Assembly (NCBI GenBank): GCA_002479805.1
Contig: DLPB01000004.1
Location: 1-12,424, forward strand
Direction: 5' to 3'
From: Micrococcales bacterium UBA7469
GTDB taxonomy: Bacteria; Actinomycetota; Actinomycetes; Actinomycetales; Microbacteriaceae
DNA: 12,424 bases
Part shown: in pieces, positions 1 through 6,720 of the stretch
Layout: every line of letters begins with the position of its first letter
How positions within the stretch are numbered: the first letter of the stretch is position 1
The notes under the pieces: generated by a model
Databases searched by the model: none
What the model saw: the letters and a program-made list of their open reading frames with translations, nothing else
Told to the model about the DNA's origin: nothing
Made by a program: the position numbers and the translations under genes

Positions 1-518
1 CCGTTCAAGTTTTTAAGGACCACGTCTCGCTAAATGAAGGCGAACTCACCAAGCTCAAGAACGGTGTGGTCTCAGCGCAAGCGCTTGCCACCGCGGCCAA
101 TCGCATTGGCCTGGGTGAGTTCTTGCTGTTGGGCAAGGGCGAAGAGCAGACCGGCGGCCGAAGCAAGGTCAATGTTCTTGCAGATGCTTTTGAAGCCATC
201 CTTGGAGCTGCCTACCTTTCAACCGGAATCGAAGCCGCTACCAAAATCGTTCAAAAGCACATTTTCCCGCTGCTCGAGGACCCAGATGCACTTCGTGAAG
301 CATCGGACCCGAAGACTTCACTTCTAGAAAAACTTCAAAAGCTAAAGCGCGAACCAGCCCGGTATGAGATCTCCGGGGCTGGGCCTGAGCACGAGATGAT
401 CTACACGGCAACCTGCTTCTCGGGCTCGCAGCAGCTTGGCGTTGGTTCTTCGACCACCAAGCGAAGCGCTGAAACCCAGGCTGCTATCGCAGCCTTGAGA
501 TTCTTGGCAGGTAATTAG
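1..518 (+). CDS. rnc: Ribonuclease III, C-terminal part (5' end outside window)
   Basis: RNase III cleaves double-stranded RNA and processes rRNA precursors and structured mRNAs in the cytoplasm. The reading frame is open from base 3, and about 171 residues are visible. The upstream ERLEFLGD signature is missing because the window starts inside the gene. The visible part has the end of the nuclease domain, with LADAFEAILGAAYLSTG; its Asp (183-185) and Glu (192-194) match the second pair of metal-binding residues of the family. A C-terminal double-stranded RNA-binding domain follows, from about DPKTSLLEKLQ to the end, with the usual alpha-helix ending in AETQAAIAALRFL. The stop TAG (516-518) shares its G with the GTG start of mutM, so the two genes are probably translated from one message. 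Identification is secure. Confidence 0.95.
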   Translation, partial: VQVFKDHVSLNEGELTKLKNGVVSAQALATAANRIGLGEFLLLGKGEEQTGGRSKVNVLADAFEAILGAAYLSTGIEAATKIVQKHIFPLLEDPDALREASDPKTSLLEKLQKLKREPARYEISGAGPEHEMIYTATCFSGSQQLGVGSSTTKRSAETQAAIAALRFLAGN

Positions 519-1414
519 TGCCTGAACTTCCAGAAGTTGAAACTGTTCGCGCGGGTCTAGCTCAACATCTGGTGCGCGCCAAAGTTTCAAGCATTGCGAT
601 CTCCGATGCTAGATCACTAAAGCGAAATGTTGCCGGCGTTCAGGGTTTTGTCGATGAGCTCACCGGTTCAACCCTCCAGGCAGTGGTTCGTCGCGGAAAG
701 TTTTTGTGGTTGCCGCTCTCCGGCGAGCGCGCCTTGGTTGGTCACTTGGGAATGAGCGGGCAAATCCTGGTGCGCACCCCAGATTTTGCTCCAGACCCGC
801 AGACCAGAGTCGTTATTTATGTTGAGACAGAGGCCGGTGAGCCACTTGAAATTCGCTTTGTCGATCAGCGGCTTTTTGGCGGCTTGATGATTGATGACCT
901 TGCTCCAACCCCAGACGGCCTTGGAGCCGGCTTCTCGCCAGAGGCTGAGGCTGCTTCTGTCATCCCTACGACCGTTGCTCACATCGCAAGAGACCTACTT
1001 GACCCACATTTTGATGCCGAGGCAGTGGCAGTCAAGATGACCAAGAAGAATTCCGCCATCAAGCGGGTGCTACTCGACCAGAACCTTCTAAGCGGCATCG
1101 GCAACATTTATGCGGATGAAAGTCTTTGGTTGGCAAAGCTTCATTACGACAAGCCAGCTTCTAGCATTTCCAAGAAAAAGCACCTGGAGCTTATTGAGAT
1201 TGCAGCTGAGGTGCTTAGGAAGGCCGTGGCCAAGGGTGGTACATCATTCGATGAGCAATACAAAAACGTCAATGGCGAAAGCGGTTATTTTTCGCAGTCA
1301 CTGAATGCCTATGGCATGACTGGTTTGCCTTGTAAGCGCTGTGGCATGCCAATCAAGCGTGAAGCTTGGGCTAATCGCGGTTCACACTTCTGCCCAAAAT
1401 GTCAAAAAAGGTGA
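518..1414 (+). CDS. mutM: Formamidopyrimidine-DNA glycosylase (Fpg/MutM)
   Basis: This base-excision repair enzyme removes 8-oxoguanine and formamidopyrimidines and nicks the abasic site by beta,delta-elimination. The 298-residue protein begins MPELPEVETV. Pro2 is the Schiff-base nucleophile and Glu3 the catalytic acid, which fixes the GTG at 518 as the start. Lys61 in RRGKFLW corresponds to the conserved Lys of the N-terminal domain, and HLGMSG follows at about residue 76. The helix-two-turn-helix region contains QNLLSGIGNIYADE. The C-terminal zinc finger is complete: Cys272, Cys275, Cys292 and Cys295 (C-x2-C-x16-C-x2-C), with an Arg (about 287) in the finger loop. The protein is about 30 residues longer than the E. 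coli enzyme, and the extra length appears to lie in the middle, near residues 125-150. In many actinobacteria the gene lies beside rnc and upstream of smc; here smc is displaced. Confidence 0.96.
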   Translation: MPELPEVETVRAGLAQHLVRAKVSSIAISDARSLKRNVAGVQGFVDELTGSTLQAVVRRGKFLWLPLSGERALVGHLGMSGQILVRTPDFAPDPQTRVVIYVETEAGEPLEIRFVDQRLFGGLMIDDLAPTPDGLGAGFSPEAEAASVIPTTVAHIARDLLDPHFDAEAVAVKMTKKNSAIKRVLLDQNLLSGIGNIYADESLWLAKLHYDKPASSISKKKHLELIEIAAEVLRKAVAKGGTSFDEQYKNVNGESGYFSQSLNAYGMTGLPCKRCGMPIKREAWANRGSHFCPKCQKR

Positions 1415-1442
1415 GATTCCAAGCCAATCTGACAAAATACTT

Positions 1443-1449
1443 GGGGAGG
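1443..1449 (+). promoter_or_regulatory. Ribosome binding site deciding the glycosyltransferase start
   Basis: GGGGAGG lies 5 bases before the GTG at 1455. An in-frame GTG at 1449 overlaps this site and is therefore a poor start. The open frame also extends back into mutM, but that part is a shadow of the mutM reading frame. The start at 1455 gives a normal glycosyltransferase N-terminus, MRILVVGMGDS. Confidence 0.65.
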
Positions 1450-1454
1450 TGTGC

Positions 1455-2582
1455 GTGCGTATTTTGGTTGTAGGAATGGGGGATAGCGTCCATTTAGCAA
1501 GGTGGCTTAGTCAATTTCGAGGCTCTCAGCACACATTCGAGATAGTGTCGTCGTCTCCACATCGCTCTCTTCACCCAATGCTGCGCCAGTTGATAGACGG
1601 TTCGGGGCAATTTCGAATTAGCTGGATTTCTCGGTTTTTGTCCCTCCCTCTTTGGATTCTGGATCGATTTGCAGACGATTGGGTGAGAGGTTCCCTAATT
1701 GCCGCCCGCTGCGTTGCATTTAGGCCCCAAATAATTCACGTCGCCGAGTTTCAAAATGCCGGCTATGCCTACCTCAAAGCTCGAAAGCTTACATCGGCTG
1801 CAAGACGGCCAAAGCTCGTTTTGACCCCCTATGGGTCGGACATTTATTGGTTCCGCCAGTTCCCCAAGCATCTGCAAAAAGTCGAAGACTTACTGAGCCA
1901 TGGATTTGTGTTGAGTTCGGAAAGTCGACGGGATGAGTTGCTAGCTATCGAACACGGCTTTCGAGGAATAGTCGGCCCCAGGATTCCAGCATCCGGCACC
2001 ATGAAGGCCCAAGACCTAGCAGCCGAGAGCAAGCCTCGGAATGTAATTGCGGTAAAGGGATACCAGAACAAGTGGGGTCAGGCAATCTTGGCCTTGAAAG
2101 CTCTCGAGCAAGTCCGTGAAGAAATTTCGCACTTTGAAATAGAAGTGTTTAGTTGTAATCGCTCAACCGTGAAGTACGGTCTTCGAATGGCAAACCGCAC
2201 GGGCCTGGTCCTTAAGTTGCACAAGAAAGGGGCTCTTTCCCACTCTGAGATGGAATCTCTAATGCGACGATCCATAGCAATGATTGCCTTGTCGAAGAGT
2301 GACGGCGTCCCGGCGTCCCTCTTGGAGGCCATGGCCAATGGCGCTGTGCCGATTCAGTCGGACTCCAGTTGCGCGAACGAGTGGATTGAGAATGGTAAGA
2401 CTGGTTTTTTGGTCCCCTACGATGATGTCAATTTGGTCGTTTCGTCACTCAGGCAGATTCTCAGTGATCAAGAATTTACAGCCAAGGCCAGGGAGGCCAA
2501 CTCTCTTGCTATTGGTAAATCCATTACACCGGAGGCGGCTTTGCAGTTTGCTTTTGCTACCTACGATCTCGCGGCTTCGTAG
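1455..2582 (+). CDS. Glycosyltransferase, GT4 type (GT-B fold)
   Basis: Predicted cytoplasmic or membrane-associated enzyme that moves a sugar from a nucleotide donor, probably to a cell-surface polysaccharide or lipid carrier; donor and acceptor are unknown. From the GTG at 1455 it is 375 residues. The N-terminus MRILVVGMGDSVHLARWL suits the first strand and glycine loop of a GT-B domain. The motif TPYGSDIYW (about 127-131) is typical of GT4 N-domains. The C-domain has DGVPASLLEAMANGAVPI (from about residue 283) and NGKTGFLVP, the usual nucleotide-sugar binding region. The first Glu of the E-x7-E motif is Asp here (Asp283, Glu291). No signal peptide is seen. Its GC is lower than its neighbours' (23 of 60 bases in 2101-2160 by hand count), and I found at least six ATA codons, which suggests acquired DNA. 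It starts 41 bases after the mutM stop. Confidence 0.85.
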   Translation: MRILVVGMGDSVHLARWLSQFRGSQHTFEIVSSSPHRSLHPMLRQLIDGSGQFRISWISRFLSLPLWILDRFADDWVRGSLIAARCVAFRPQIIHVAEFQNAGYAYLKARKLTSAARRPKLVLTPYGSDIYWFRQFPKHLQKVEDLLSHGFVLSSESRRDELLAIEHGFRGIVGPRIPASGTMKAQDLAAESKPRNVIAVKGYQNKWGQAILALKALEQVREEISHFEIEVFSCNRSTVKYGLRMANRTGLVLKLHKKGALSHSEMESLMRRSIAMIALSKSDGVPASLLEAMANGAVPIQSDSSCANEWIENGKTGFLVPYDDVNLVVSSLRQILSDQEFTAKAREANSLAIGKSITPEAALQFAFATYDLAAS

Positions 2583-2609
2583 CCTCCATAGTTAGGTTCT
2601 TTCGCTAAC
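2573..2609. repeat. Two short inverted repeats at the convergent gene junction
   Basis: GGCT-TCGT-AGCC (2573-2584) spans the end of the glycosyltransferase gene, and GTTAG with a 9-base loop and CTAAC (2591-2609) spans the end of the cytidylyltransferase gene. Neither is followed by a T-run on either strand, so they are not convincing intrinsic terminators. They are the only structures I see that could separate the two convergent transcripts. Confidence 0.25.
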
Positions 2610-3020
2610 CCGCCTCTTAAGCTCAGTTGTAGATATTCCAAGCGTGTAAGGCAGATAGCACAAGCCAATTCCTCGCTCATCTAACCAATCCTGGGAGAAC
2701 CCCATTTGCTTGTAATAGTCCTTGCGAGCCCAATCTGACCCAATCACAATCATCGCTGGGGCCACTCGCTCTATGGCAGGCCGGGAATCCTCCCCACCTT
2801 CGTTGGGCACAACGTCTTCAACAAATCGACAGCCCAACAAAACCGCTTCTCTCTCCTCGAAAGTCATAATCGGAGGCTTCCCTTTATATGCTGAAATGAA
2901 TTCATCAGTATTCAGTGCAACTGTTACGTCGCCAAACTCATGGCATCGTCTCAGGAATTCAAGGTGGCCCCTATGAAACAAATCAAAGGTTCCACCGGTG
3001 TAAATGATCTGACGTTTCAT
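2592..3020 (-). CDS. TagD-like nucleotidyltransferase (probable glycerol-3-phosphate cytidylyltransferase)
   Basis: Small 142-residue cytoplasmic enzyme of the nucleotidyltransferase (HIGH) superfamily. These enzymes join a nucleotide from CTP or ATP to a small phosphate compound. The N-terminal YTGGTFDLFHRGHLEF holds the HxGH motif (His16, His19). GSDWARKDYY resembles the GDDW segment of TagD, and GISTTELKRRV (128-138) is the TagD-type C-terminal signature. Length and motifs fit glycerol-3-phosphate cytidylyltransferase, which makes CDP-glycerol for teichoic-acid-like wall polymers; a related polyol-phosphate substrate is possible. AAAGG lies 9 bases before the ATG. No CDP-glycerol-using polymerase is in the window. 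It is the last gene of the leftward block, 64 bases after the preceding stop, and its stop is 9 bases from that of the convergent glycosyltransferase. GC is low (23 of 60 bases in 2881-2940). Confidence 0.8.
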   Translation of the reverse strand: MKRQIIYTGGTFDLFHRGHLEFLRRCHEFGDVTVALNTDEFISAYKGKPPIMTFEEREAVLLGCRFVEDVVPNEGGEDSRPAIERVAPAMIVIGSDWARKDYYKQMGFSQDWLDERGIGLCYLPYTLGISTTELKRRVSERT

Positions 3021-3084
3021 TGATAGCTACCTTTTCTACTTTGAAGTAAGACTCTTTTGCTGGAATTCGCAACCACCATGGTCT

Positions 3085-4317
3085 TCAACCCCTGGCCCTG
3101 GCCTTCCATCTTAGATTTAAAGCTATAGTCCTCGAAGTCCCTAGATACCAAACCTGGCTCAAAATCTTTGAATAGCGGGGCCGGAACAGTGTCACAATCT
3201 TCAAAATCCCAATTGTTGGAATGTCAAAGATCAATTTGTCGGCTAAATTTCGCAGTCCGGTTGGAGTCAAGAGGAATGTGAGAGTTCCGATTGTGAAGCT
3301 CAGGACCGAAACTTTTGCAGGCCATAGGCGAACCTCGTTCCAGTTGTAGAAGCCTATTCTCAATCCCCAATGCAGCTTGAGGCGCGCAACGGTGGCCGAA
3401 ATGGAATCAAGAAATCCTCGATCGCCCAAGGTCCCATAAACGTCTCCACCTCTACCCTTGTAAGCCATCAGGTCGCTTGGCCACCTTGCCATCCTCCATG
3501 GGGAATCAGTTATTTCCGATTCACTTTCCGTAATTACTTTGGAGTTCCTCAGCGGTGCAACTTCGCGAAAAAGACCTACATGCGAATACCCATCCAGATG
3601 GCGAAAAATCTCATGCCGTGGCAAAAGCGCTAAAGACGGAAGGAAGGTGACCGATGGGCCAAAAGGATTATCGGGTCTCACAATCCTGCCATCCTCGGGA
3701 AGGCCACCTTCGGTGAACCATTGTTTGGCCAAATCGCCCCGCACGAGAATCGTGCCAATCGAGTAGTCAATCTCAATTTCCCGGTTGGAGCGATTTGATG
3801 ATCCTTTGACAAAGTCCTTTATACGCTCTCGAGCCTTATAGCCGACGAACTCAGGGAGGTGCGTTACCATACCGATCCTTACCTCCGGTCTGTGCTCCAT
3901 TTCGAACGTTAAGTCACGAAGGGCCTCAATTCCCTGAGGCACAATCGCATGGTCGTCATTCGAGTTGAGGAGCAGTAGGTCACCTGAGGGGATTTTCGCT
4001 AATGCCTCTCGCCACTCACGAGGAAATTGAAGTCGACGAGTCTCAATTTGAGGCTTGGAAAAGTTCTCTTGAAGGAATCTCTTAATAACCGGTTCATATT
4101 CCTGAAGTTCCTCGTCGAACTCCAAAAAGAATCTCGCACTTTTCCAGTTCAGCTGTGACATGGTGCTTAGTGAAGTTAGAAGACGACCGGGACGAAATGT
4201 AAAGTCCTCTACGGGTATTTTGCCGAGGTTGTAATTGCTCAAGCCTCTATTGGTGATGAATGCCGTCATCAACAAATGCGCGGGAACGTTAGGTTTTCTA
4301 GCAATTGCTTCAGACAT
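3085..4317 (-). CDS. Protein of unknown function, possible GT-A-like glycosyltransferase
   Basis: I do not recognise this 410-residue protein with confidence. The first half alternates strand-like and helix-like stretches, and LLLLNSNDDHAIVP (about residues 105-118) puts two aspartates (about 111-112) after a hydrophobic strand, as in the metal-binding DxD region of GT-A glycosyltransferases. The middle has IGTILVRGDLAKQWF, which resembles an acceptor-side segment in such enzymes. That assignment is inference. The C-terminal part contains hydrophobic stretches around WPAKVSVLSFTIGTLTFLL and is rich in Arg and Lys, so membrane association is possible. The start was set at the ATG at 4317 because GGGGAA lies 7 bases upstream; an in-frame ATG at 4332 adds five residues but has a weaker site. 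It lies between the TagD-like gene and a small membrane protein gene on the same strand, consistent with a surface-polymer role. Confidence 0.6.
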   Translation of the reverse strand: MSEAIARKPNVPAHLLMTAFITNRGLSNYNLGKIPVEDFTFRPGRLLTSLSTMSQLNWKSARFFLEFDEELQEYEPVIKRFLQENFSKPQIETRRLQFPREWREALAKIPSGDLLLLNSNDDHAIVPQGIEALRDLTFEMEHRPEVRIGMVTHLPEFVGYKARERIKDFVKGSSNRSNREIEIDYSIGTILVRGDLAKQWFTEGGLPEDGRIVRPDNPFGPSVTFLPSLALLPRHEIFRHLDGYSHVGLFREVAPLRNSKVITESESEITDSPWRMARWPSDLMAYKGRGGDVYGTLGDRGFLDSISATVARLKLHWGLRIGFYNWNEVRLWPAKVSVLSFTIGTLTFLLTPTGLRNLADKLIFDIPTIGILKIVTLFRPRYSKILSQVWYLGTSRTIALNLRWKARARG

Positions 4318-4350
4318 AGTTGCGTTCCCCATGGAAAATCACTGTAGCTC

Positions 4351-4722
4351 TCATTCGGCCCTAGAGGTCCATTTTTTCCTTGAAAGGGATGGCCAAATCA
4401 CAACTACAGCAGCCAGACCTATCGAGCCGTATGACCAGATGAAGCCAAGCTGATTCGCGGGAATCATCTTGTCTTGGTGAAAAGCTAAACCGGTCCAAAA
4501 GATGGTTGCAGCCAGCGCTGCGGCAAAGAAGACCGCCCCGAGTTTGCCGGTTTTGATTCTTGCCTGCACTGCAAATGCCAACACGACAATGCTTGCGAGC
4601 ACCAGCCCAACCGGAGCTCCACCGACCTGAGTCTGGTGAGCCACCGTCCCAGCCATAGCAATCAGAAGTCCAGCAACCGCTGAACTGAGAAGCCTGAGGG
4701 CTTTTTTAGCTCTGGCTGGCAC
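4351..4722 (-). CDS. Small four-helix membrane protein, unknown function
   Basis: This 123-residue protein has four hydrophobic segments, at about residues 9-29, 38-54, 61-81 and 93-113. Its N-terminus is basic (MPARAKKALR) and its C-terminus is short and charged (SRKKWTSRAE), so an inner-membrane protein is likely. The GTG start at 4722 lies inside typA, giving a 17-base overlap in another frame. No strong ribosome binding site is visible, so translation is probably coupled to typA. I do not recognise a catalytic motif. From memory, small actinobacterial membrane proteins of the DUF6113 kind occur in this neighbourhood, but this match is unverified. The Ala/Val-rich codon style resembles typA more than the lower-GC genes beyond it, so it is probably native. 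Confidence 0.7.
   Translation of the reverse strand: MPARAKKALRLLSSAVAGLLIAMAGTVAHQTQVGGAPVGLVLASIVVLAFAVQARIKTGKLGAVFFAAALAATIFWTGLAFHQDKMIPANQLGFIWSYGSIGLAAVVVIWPSLSRKKWTSRAE
4690..4707 (+). terminator. Terminator-like hairpin facing the plus strand
   Basis: On the plus strand AAGCC-TGAG-GGCTT is followed by further T residues to 4707: a 5-bp stem with a T-run. It lies in the overlap of typA and the membrane protein gene, both on the minus strand, where the T-run reads as an A-run and cannot serve as an intrinsic terminator. No plus-strand gene ends here. It may be chance, or it may stop antisense transcription entering typA. Confidence 0.2.
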
Positions 4723-6610
4723 GCTTACGCGCCGATGCTAGGCGGGCACGAACGTTTGGATCTAGCTCAACCTTGCGGATGCGGATTGCCTCAGGGGTAA
4801 CCTCAACGCACTCGTCTTCACGAGCAAACTCCAAGCACTCCTCCAGGGATAGCTTCTTTGGTGGTGTGAGGCCAACAAAGTTATCCGCAGAAGCGGCACG
4901 CATGTTTGTGAGCTGCTTCTCCTTGGTGATGTTGACTTCCATGTCATCGGCACGAGAGTTCTCGCCGACCACCATGCCGCAGTAAACCTCGCTGGTTGGC
5001 TCAACGAAGAACGAACCGCGCTCTTGAAGCGCAATCATCGCGAACGGAGTTGCCACACCGGCGCGGTCAGCAACCATCGAACCGTTCTGGCGAGTCTGGA
5101 TATCTCCAGCCCAGGCCTCATAGCCAGCCGCTAGCGCGTTGGCGATACCTGCGCCCTTGGTGGTGGTTAGGAACTCGGTTCTGAAGCCGATTAGTCCGCG
5201 AGATGGAACGCGGAATTCAATGCGAACCCAGCCGGTGCCATTGTTGATCATGTTGGTCATTCGGCCTTTGCGAGCAGCAAGTAGCTGAGTTACTGGACCT
5301 AGGAACTCCTCTGGAGTGTCGATGGTTAGGTCCTCTACTGGCTCGTGAATCTTGCCGTCAACCTTCTTGGTAACTACCTGTGGCTTACCTACGGTTAGCT
5401 CGTAACCTTCGCGGCGCATCTGCTCCACCAAGATGGCAAGCGCTAGCTCACCACGACCCTGTACTTCCCAGGCGTCTGGACGCTCGGTTGGAAGCACCTT
5501 GATCGACACGTTACCGATTAGCTCACGGTCTAGGCGGTCCTTTACTAGACGCGCGGTGACCTTGGCGCCCTTAACTCGTCCTGCCATTGGCGAGGTGTTA
5601 ATACCAATGGTCATCGAAATGGCTGGGTCATCAACGGTGATTAGCGGCAGTGGCCTGATGTCGTTTGGGTCACAGAGTGACTCACCGATGGTGATGTCCT
5701 CGATACCGGCAACTGCGACGATGTCGCCAGGACCAGCCTTCTCGATTGGGTAGCGATCAAGCGCCTTGGTTCCCAAAAGCTCGGTGATCTTGACGGTCTG
5801 CGTGGTGCCATCCTGGCGAACCCAGGCAACCTGCTGACCCTTTTTGATCTCGCCGTTGTAGATGCGAAGCAGAGCCAAACGACCTAGGAACGGCGATGCA
5901 TCTAGGTTGGTGACGTGAGCCTGCAGCGGGATGCTCTCGTCGTAGCTTGGAGCTGGAATGTACTTGAGAATTGCCTCGAATAGTGGCTCAAGGTTTTCAG
6001 ATGCTGGTAGCGAGCCATCGGCTGGCTTCTCAAGCGATGCACGGCCGGCACGACCGGATGCGTAGATAACTGGTAGGTCCAAGATTGCGTCGACGTCTAG
6101 ATCTGGCACGGTGTCGTGCAGGTCGGAAGCTAGGCCTAGCAGTAGGTCATGGCTTTCCTCAACCACCTCGTCGATGCGAGCATCTGGGCGGTCGGTCTTG
6201 TTTACTAGCAAGATAACTGGCAGTTGAGCCTCTAGTGCCTTGCGCAGCACGAAGCGAGTCTGCGGTAGCGGACCTTCGGATGCGTCAACCAATAGCACAA
6301 CACCGTCAACCATGGATAGACCACGCTCAACCTCACCACCGAAGTCGGCGTGACCAGGGGTGTCAATAACGTTGATGACAATCTCTTTGCCCTTGGCCGC
6401 AGGACCTGAGTAGGTAATTGCGGTGTTCTTGGCGAGGATGGTAATTCCCTTTTCGCGCTCTAGATCGCCGGAGTCCATGACTCGTTCGTCTACGGCAGCG
6501 TGTGCGGAGAATGCTCCAGTCTGCTTTAGCATGGCGTCAACCAGGGTGGTCTTGCCGTGGTCTACGTGGGCGACAATGGCAACGTTACGTAAGTTTTCGT
6601 TCTTTTTCAC
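4706..6610 (-). CDS. typA: Translational GTPase TypA/BipA
   Basis: Ribosome-associated GTPase of the EF-G/LepA class, linked in other bacteria to 50S subunit assembly and stress or cold growth. From the GTG at 6610 it is 634 residues, near the family length. GTPase motifs are all present: G1 AHVDHGKT (14-21), switch region EKGITI (53-58), DTPGH (83-87) and NKTD (137-140). Translation-factor beta-barrel (about 210-310), domain III and a BipA-type C-terminal domain follow, with SRGLIGFRTEFLTTTKG in the C-terminal part. A TTG at 6646 would add 12 residues lacking family character, and it overlaps a candidate -10 box; GTG 6610 is therefore preferred, although its ribosome binding site is weak (GAGAGA about 12 bases upstream). 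It diverges from smc and leads the leftward block. In many actinobacteria typA lies elsewhere, not between mutM and smc. Confidence 0.96.
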   Translation of the reverse strand: MKKNENLRNVAIVAHVDHGKTTLVDAMLKQTGAFSAHAAVDERVMDSGDLEREKGITILAKNTAITYSGPAAKGKEIVINVIDTPGHADFGGEVERGLSMVDGVVLLVDASEGPLPQTRFVLRKALEAQLPVILLVNKTDRPDARIDEVVEESHDLLLGLASDLHDTVPDLDVDAILDLPVIYASGRAGRASLEKPADGSLPASENLEPLFEAILKYIPAPSYDESIPLQAHVTNLDASPFLGRLALLRIYNGEIKKGQQVAWVRQDGTTQTVKITELLGTKALDRYPIEKAGPGDIVAVAGIEDITIGESLCDPNDIRPLPLITVDDPAISMTIGINTSPMAGRVKGAKVTARLVKDRLDRELIGNVSIKVLPTERPDAWEVQGRGELALAILVEQMRREGYELTVGKPQVVTKKVDGKIHEPVEDLTIDTPEEFLGPVTQLLAARKGRMTNMINNGTGWVRIEFRVPSRGLIGFRTEFLTTTKGAGIANALAAGYEAWAGDIQTRQNGSMVADRAGVATPFAMIALQERGSFFVEPTSEVYCGMVVGENSRADDMEVNITKEKQLTNMRAASADNFVGLTPPKKLSLEECLEFAREDECVEVTPEAIRIRKVELDPNVRARLASARKRASQS

Positions 6611-6629
6611 AGGGATTTTTCGTCTCTCA

Positions 6630-6643
6630 AGAGGGCAACCTCT
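6630..6643. repeat. Inverted repeat 1 in the typA-smc region
   Basis: AGAGG-GCAA-CCTCT, a perfect 5-bp stem with a 4-base loop. It lies just upstream of the preferred typA start, so it would fall at the start of the typA leader on the minus strand. Confidence 0.4.
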
Positions 6644-6645
6644 CA

Positions 6646-6651
6646 ATTCTA
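6646..6651 (-). promoter_or_regulatory. typA: Candidate -10 box for typA
   Basis: Read on the minus strand, 6651 to 6646 is TAGAAT, a 5 of 6 match to TATAAT. It lies about 35 bases before the GTG start of typA, which predicts a leader of about 30 bases. No good -35 box is present at 16-18 bases, so this is only a candidate. Confidence 0.35.
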
Positions 6652-6668
6652 GCCAGCAAGCGCTGGTT
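6651..6668. repeat. Inverted repeat 2 in the typA-smc region
   Basis: CCAGC-AAGC-GCTGG (6653-6666) is a perfect 5-bp stem with a 4-base loop. It extends to 7 bp with one G-T wobble and one A-T pair (6651-6668). It partly overlaps the candidate typA -10 box. Confidence 0.4.
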
Positions 6669-6685
6669 ACGGGGGATTGGCTTGA

Positions 6686-6702
6686 AAGACTTCGGTAGTC
6701 TT
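6686..6702. repeat. Inverted repeat 3 in the typA-smc region
   Basis: AAGACT-TCGGT-AGTCTT, a perfect 6-bp stem with a 5-base loop. It lies 27 bases before the smc start, so it would be in the smc leader if transcription begins upstream of it, or act as an operator-like site if not. Confidence 0.4.
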
Positions 6703-6715
6703 GTAGTTCATTGAA

Positions 6716-6720
6716 AGGGG
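6716..6720 (+). promoter_or_regulatory. smc: Ribosome binding site for smc
   Basis: AGGGG lies 9 bases before the TTG at 6730. GAGGA (6722-6726) is also near but only 3 bases from the start, which is too close. This site supports the TTG start, which gives the canonical SMC N-terminus MYLKSITLKGFKSF. Confidence 0.55.

Noticed and set aside
1341..1454. N-terminal extension of the glycosyltransferase frame into mutM
   Set aside because: This part is out of frame with the complete mutM zinc finger, and a good ribosome binding site at 1443-1449 places the real start at 1455.
6682..6709. Possible smc promoter, TTGAAA with TAGTTC 16 bases downstream
   Set aside because: The -10 half matches the consensus poorly, and the predicted start would lie too close to the ribosome binding site at 6716-6720.
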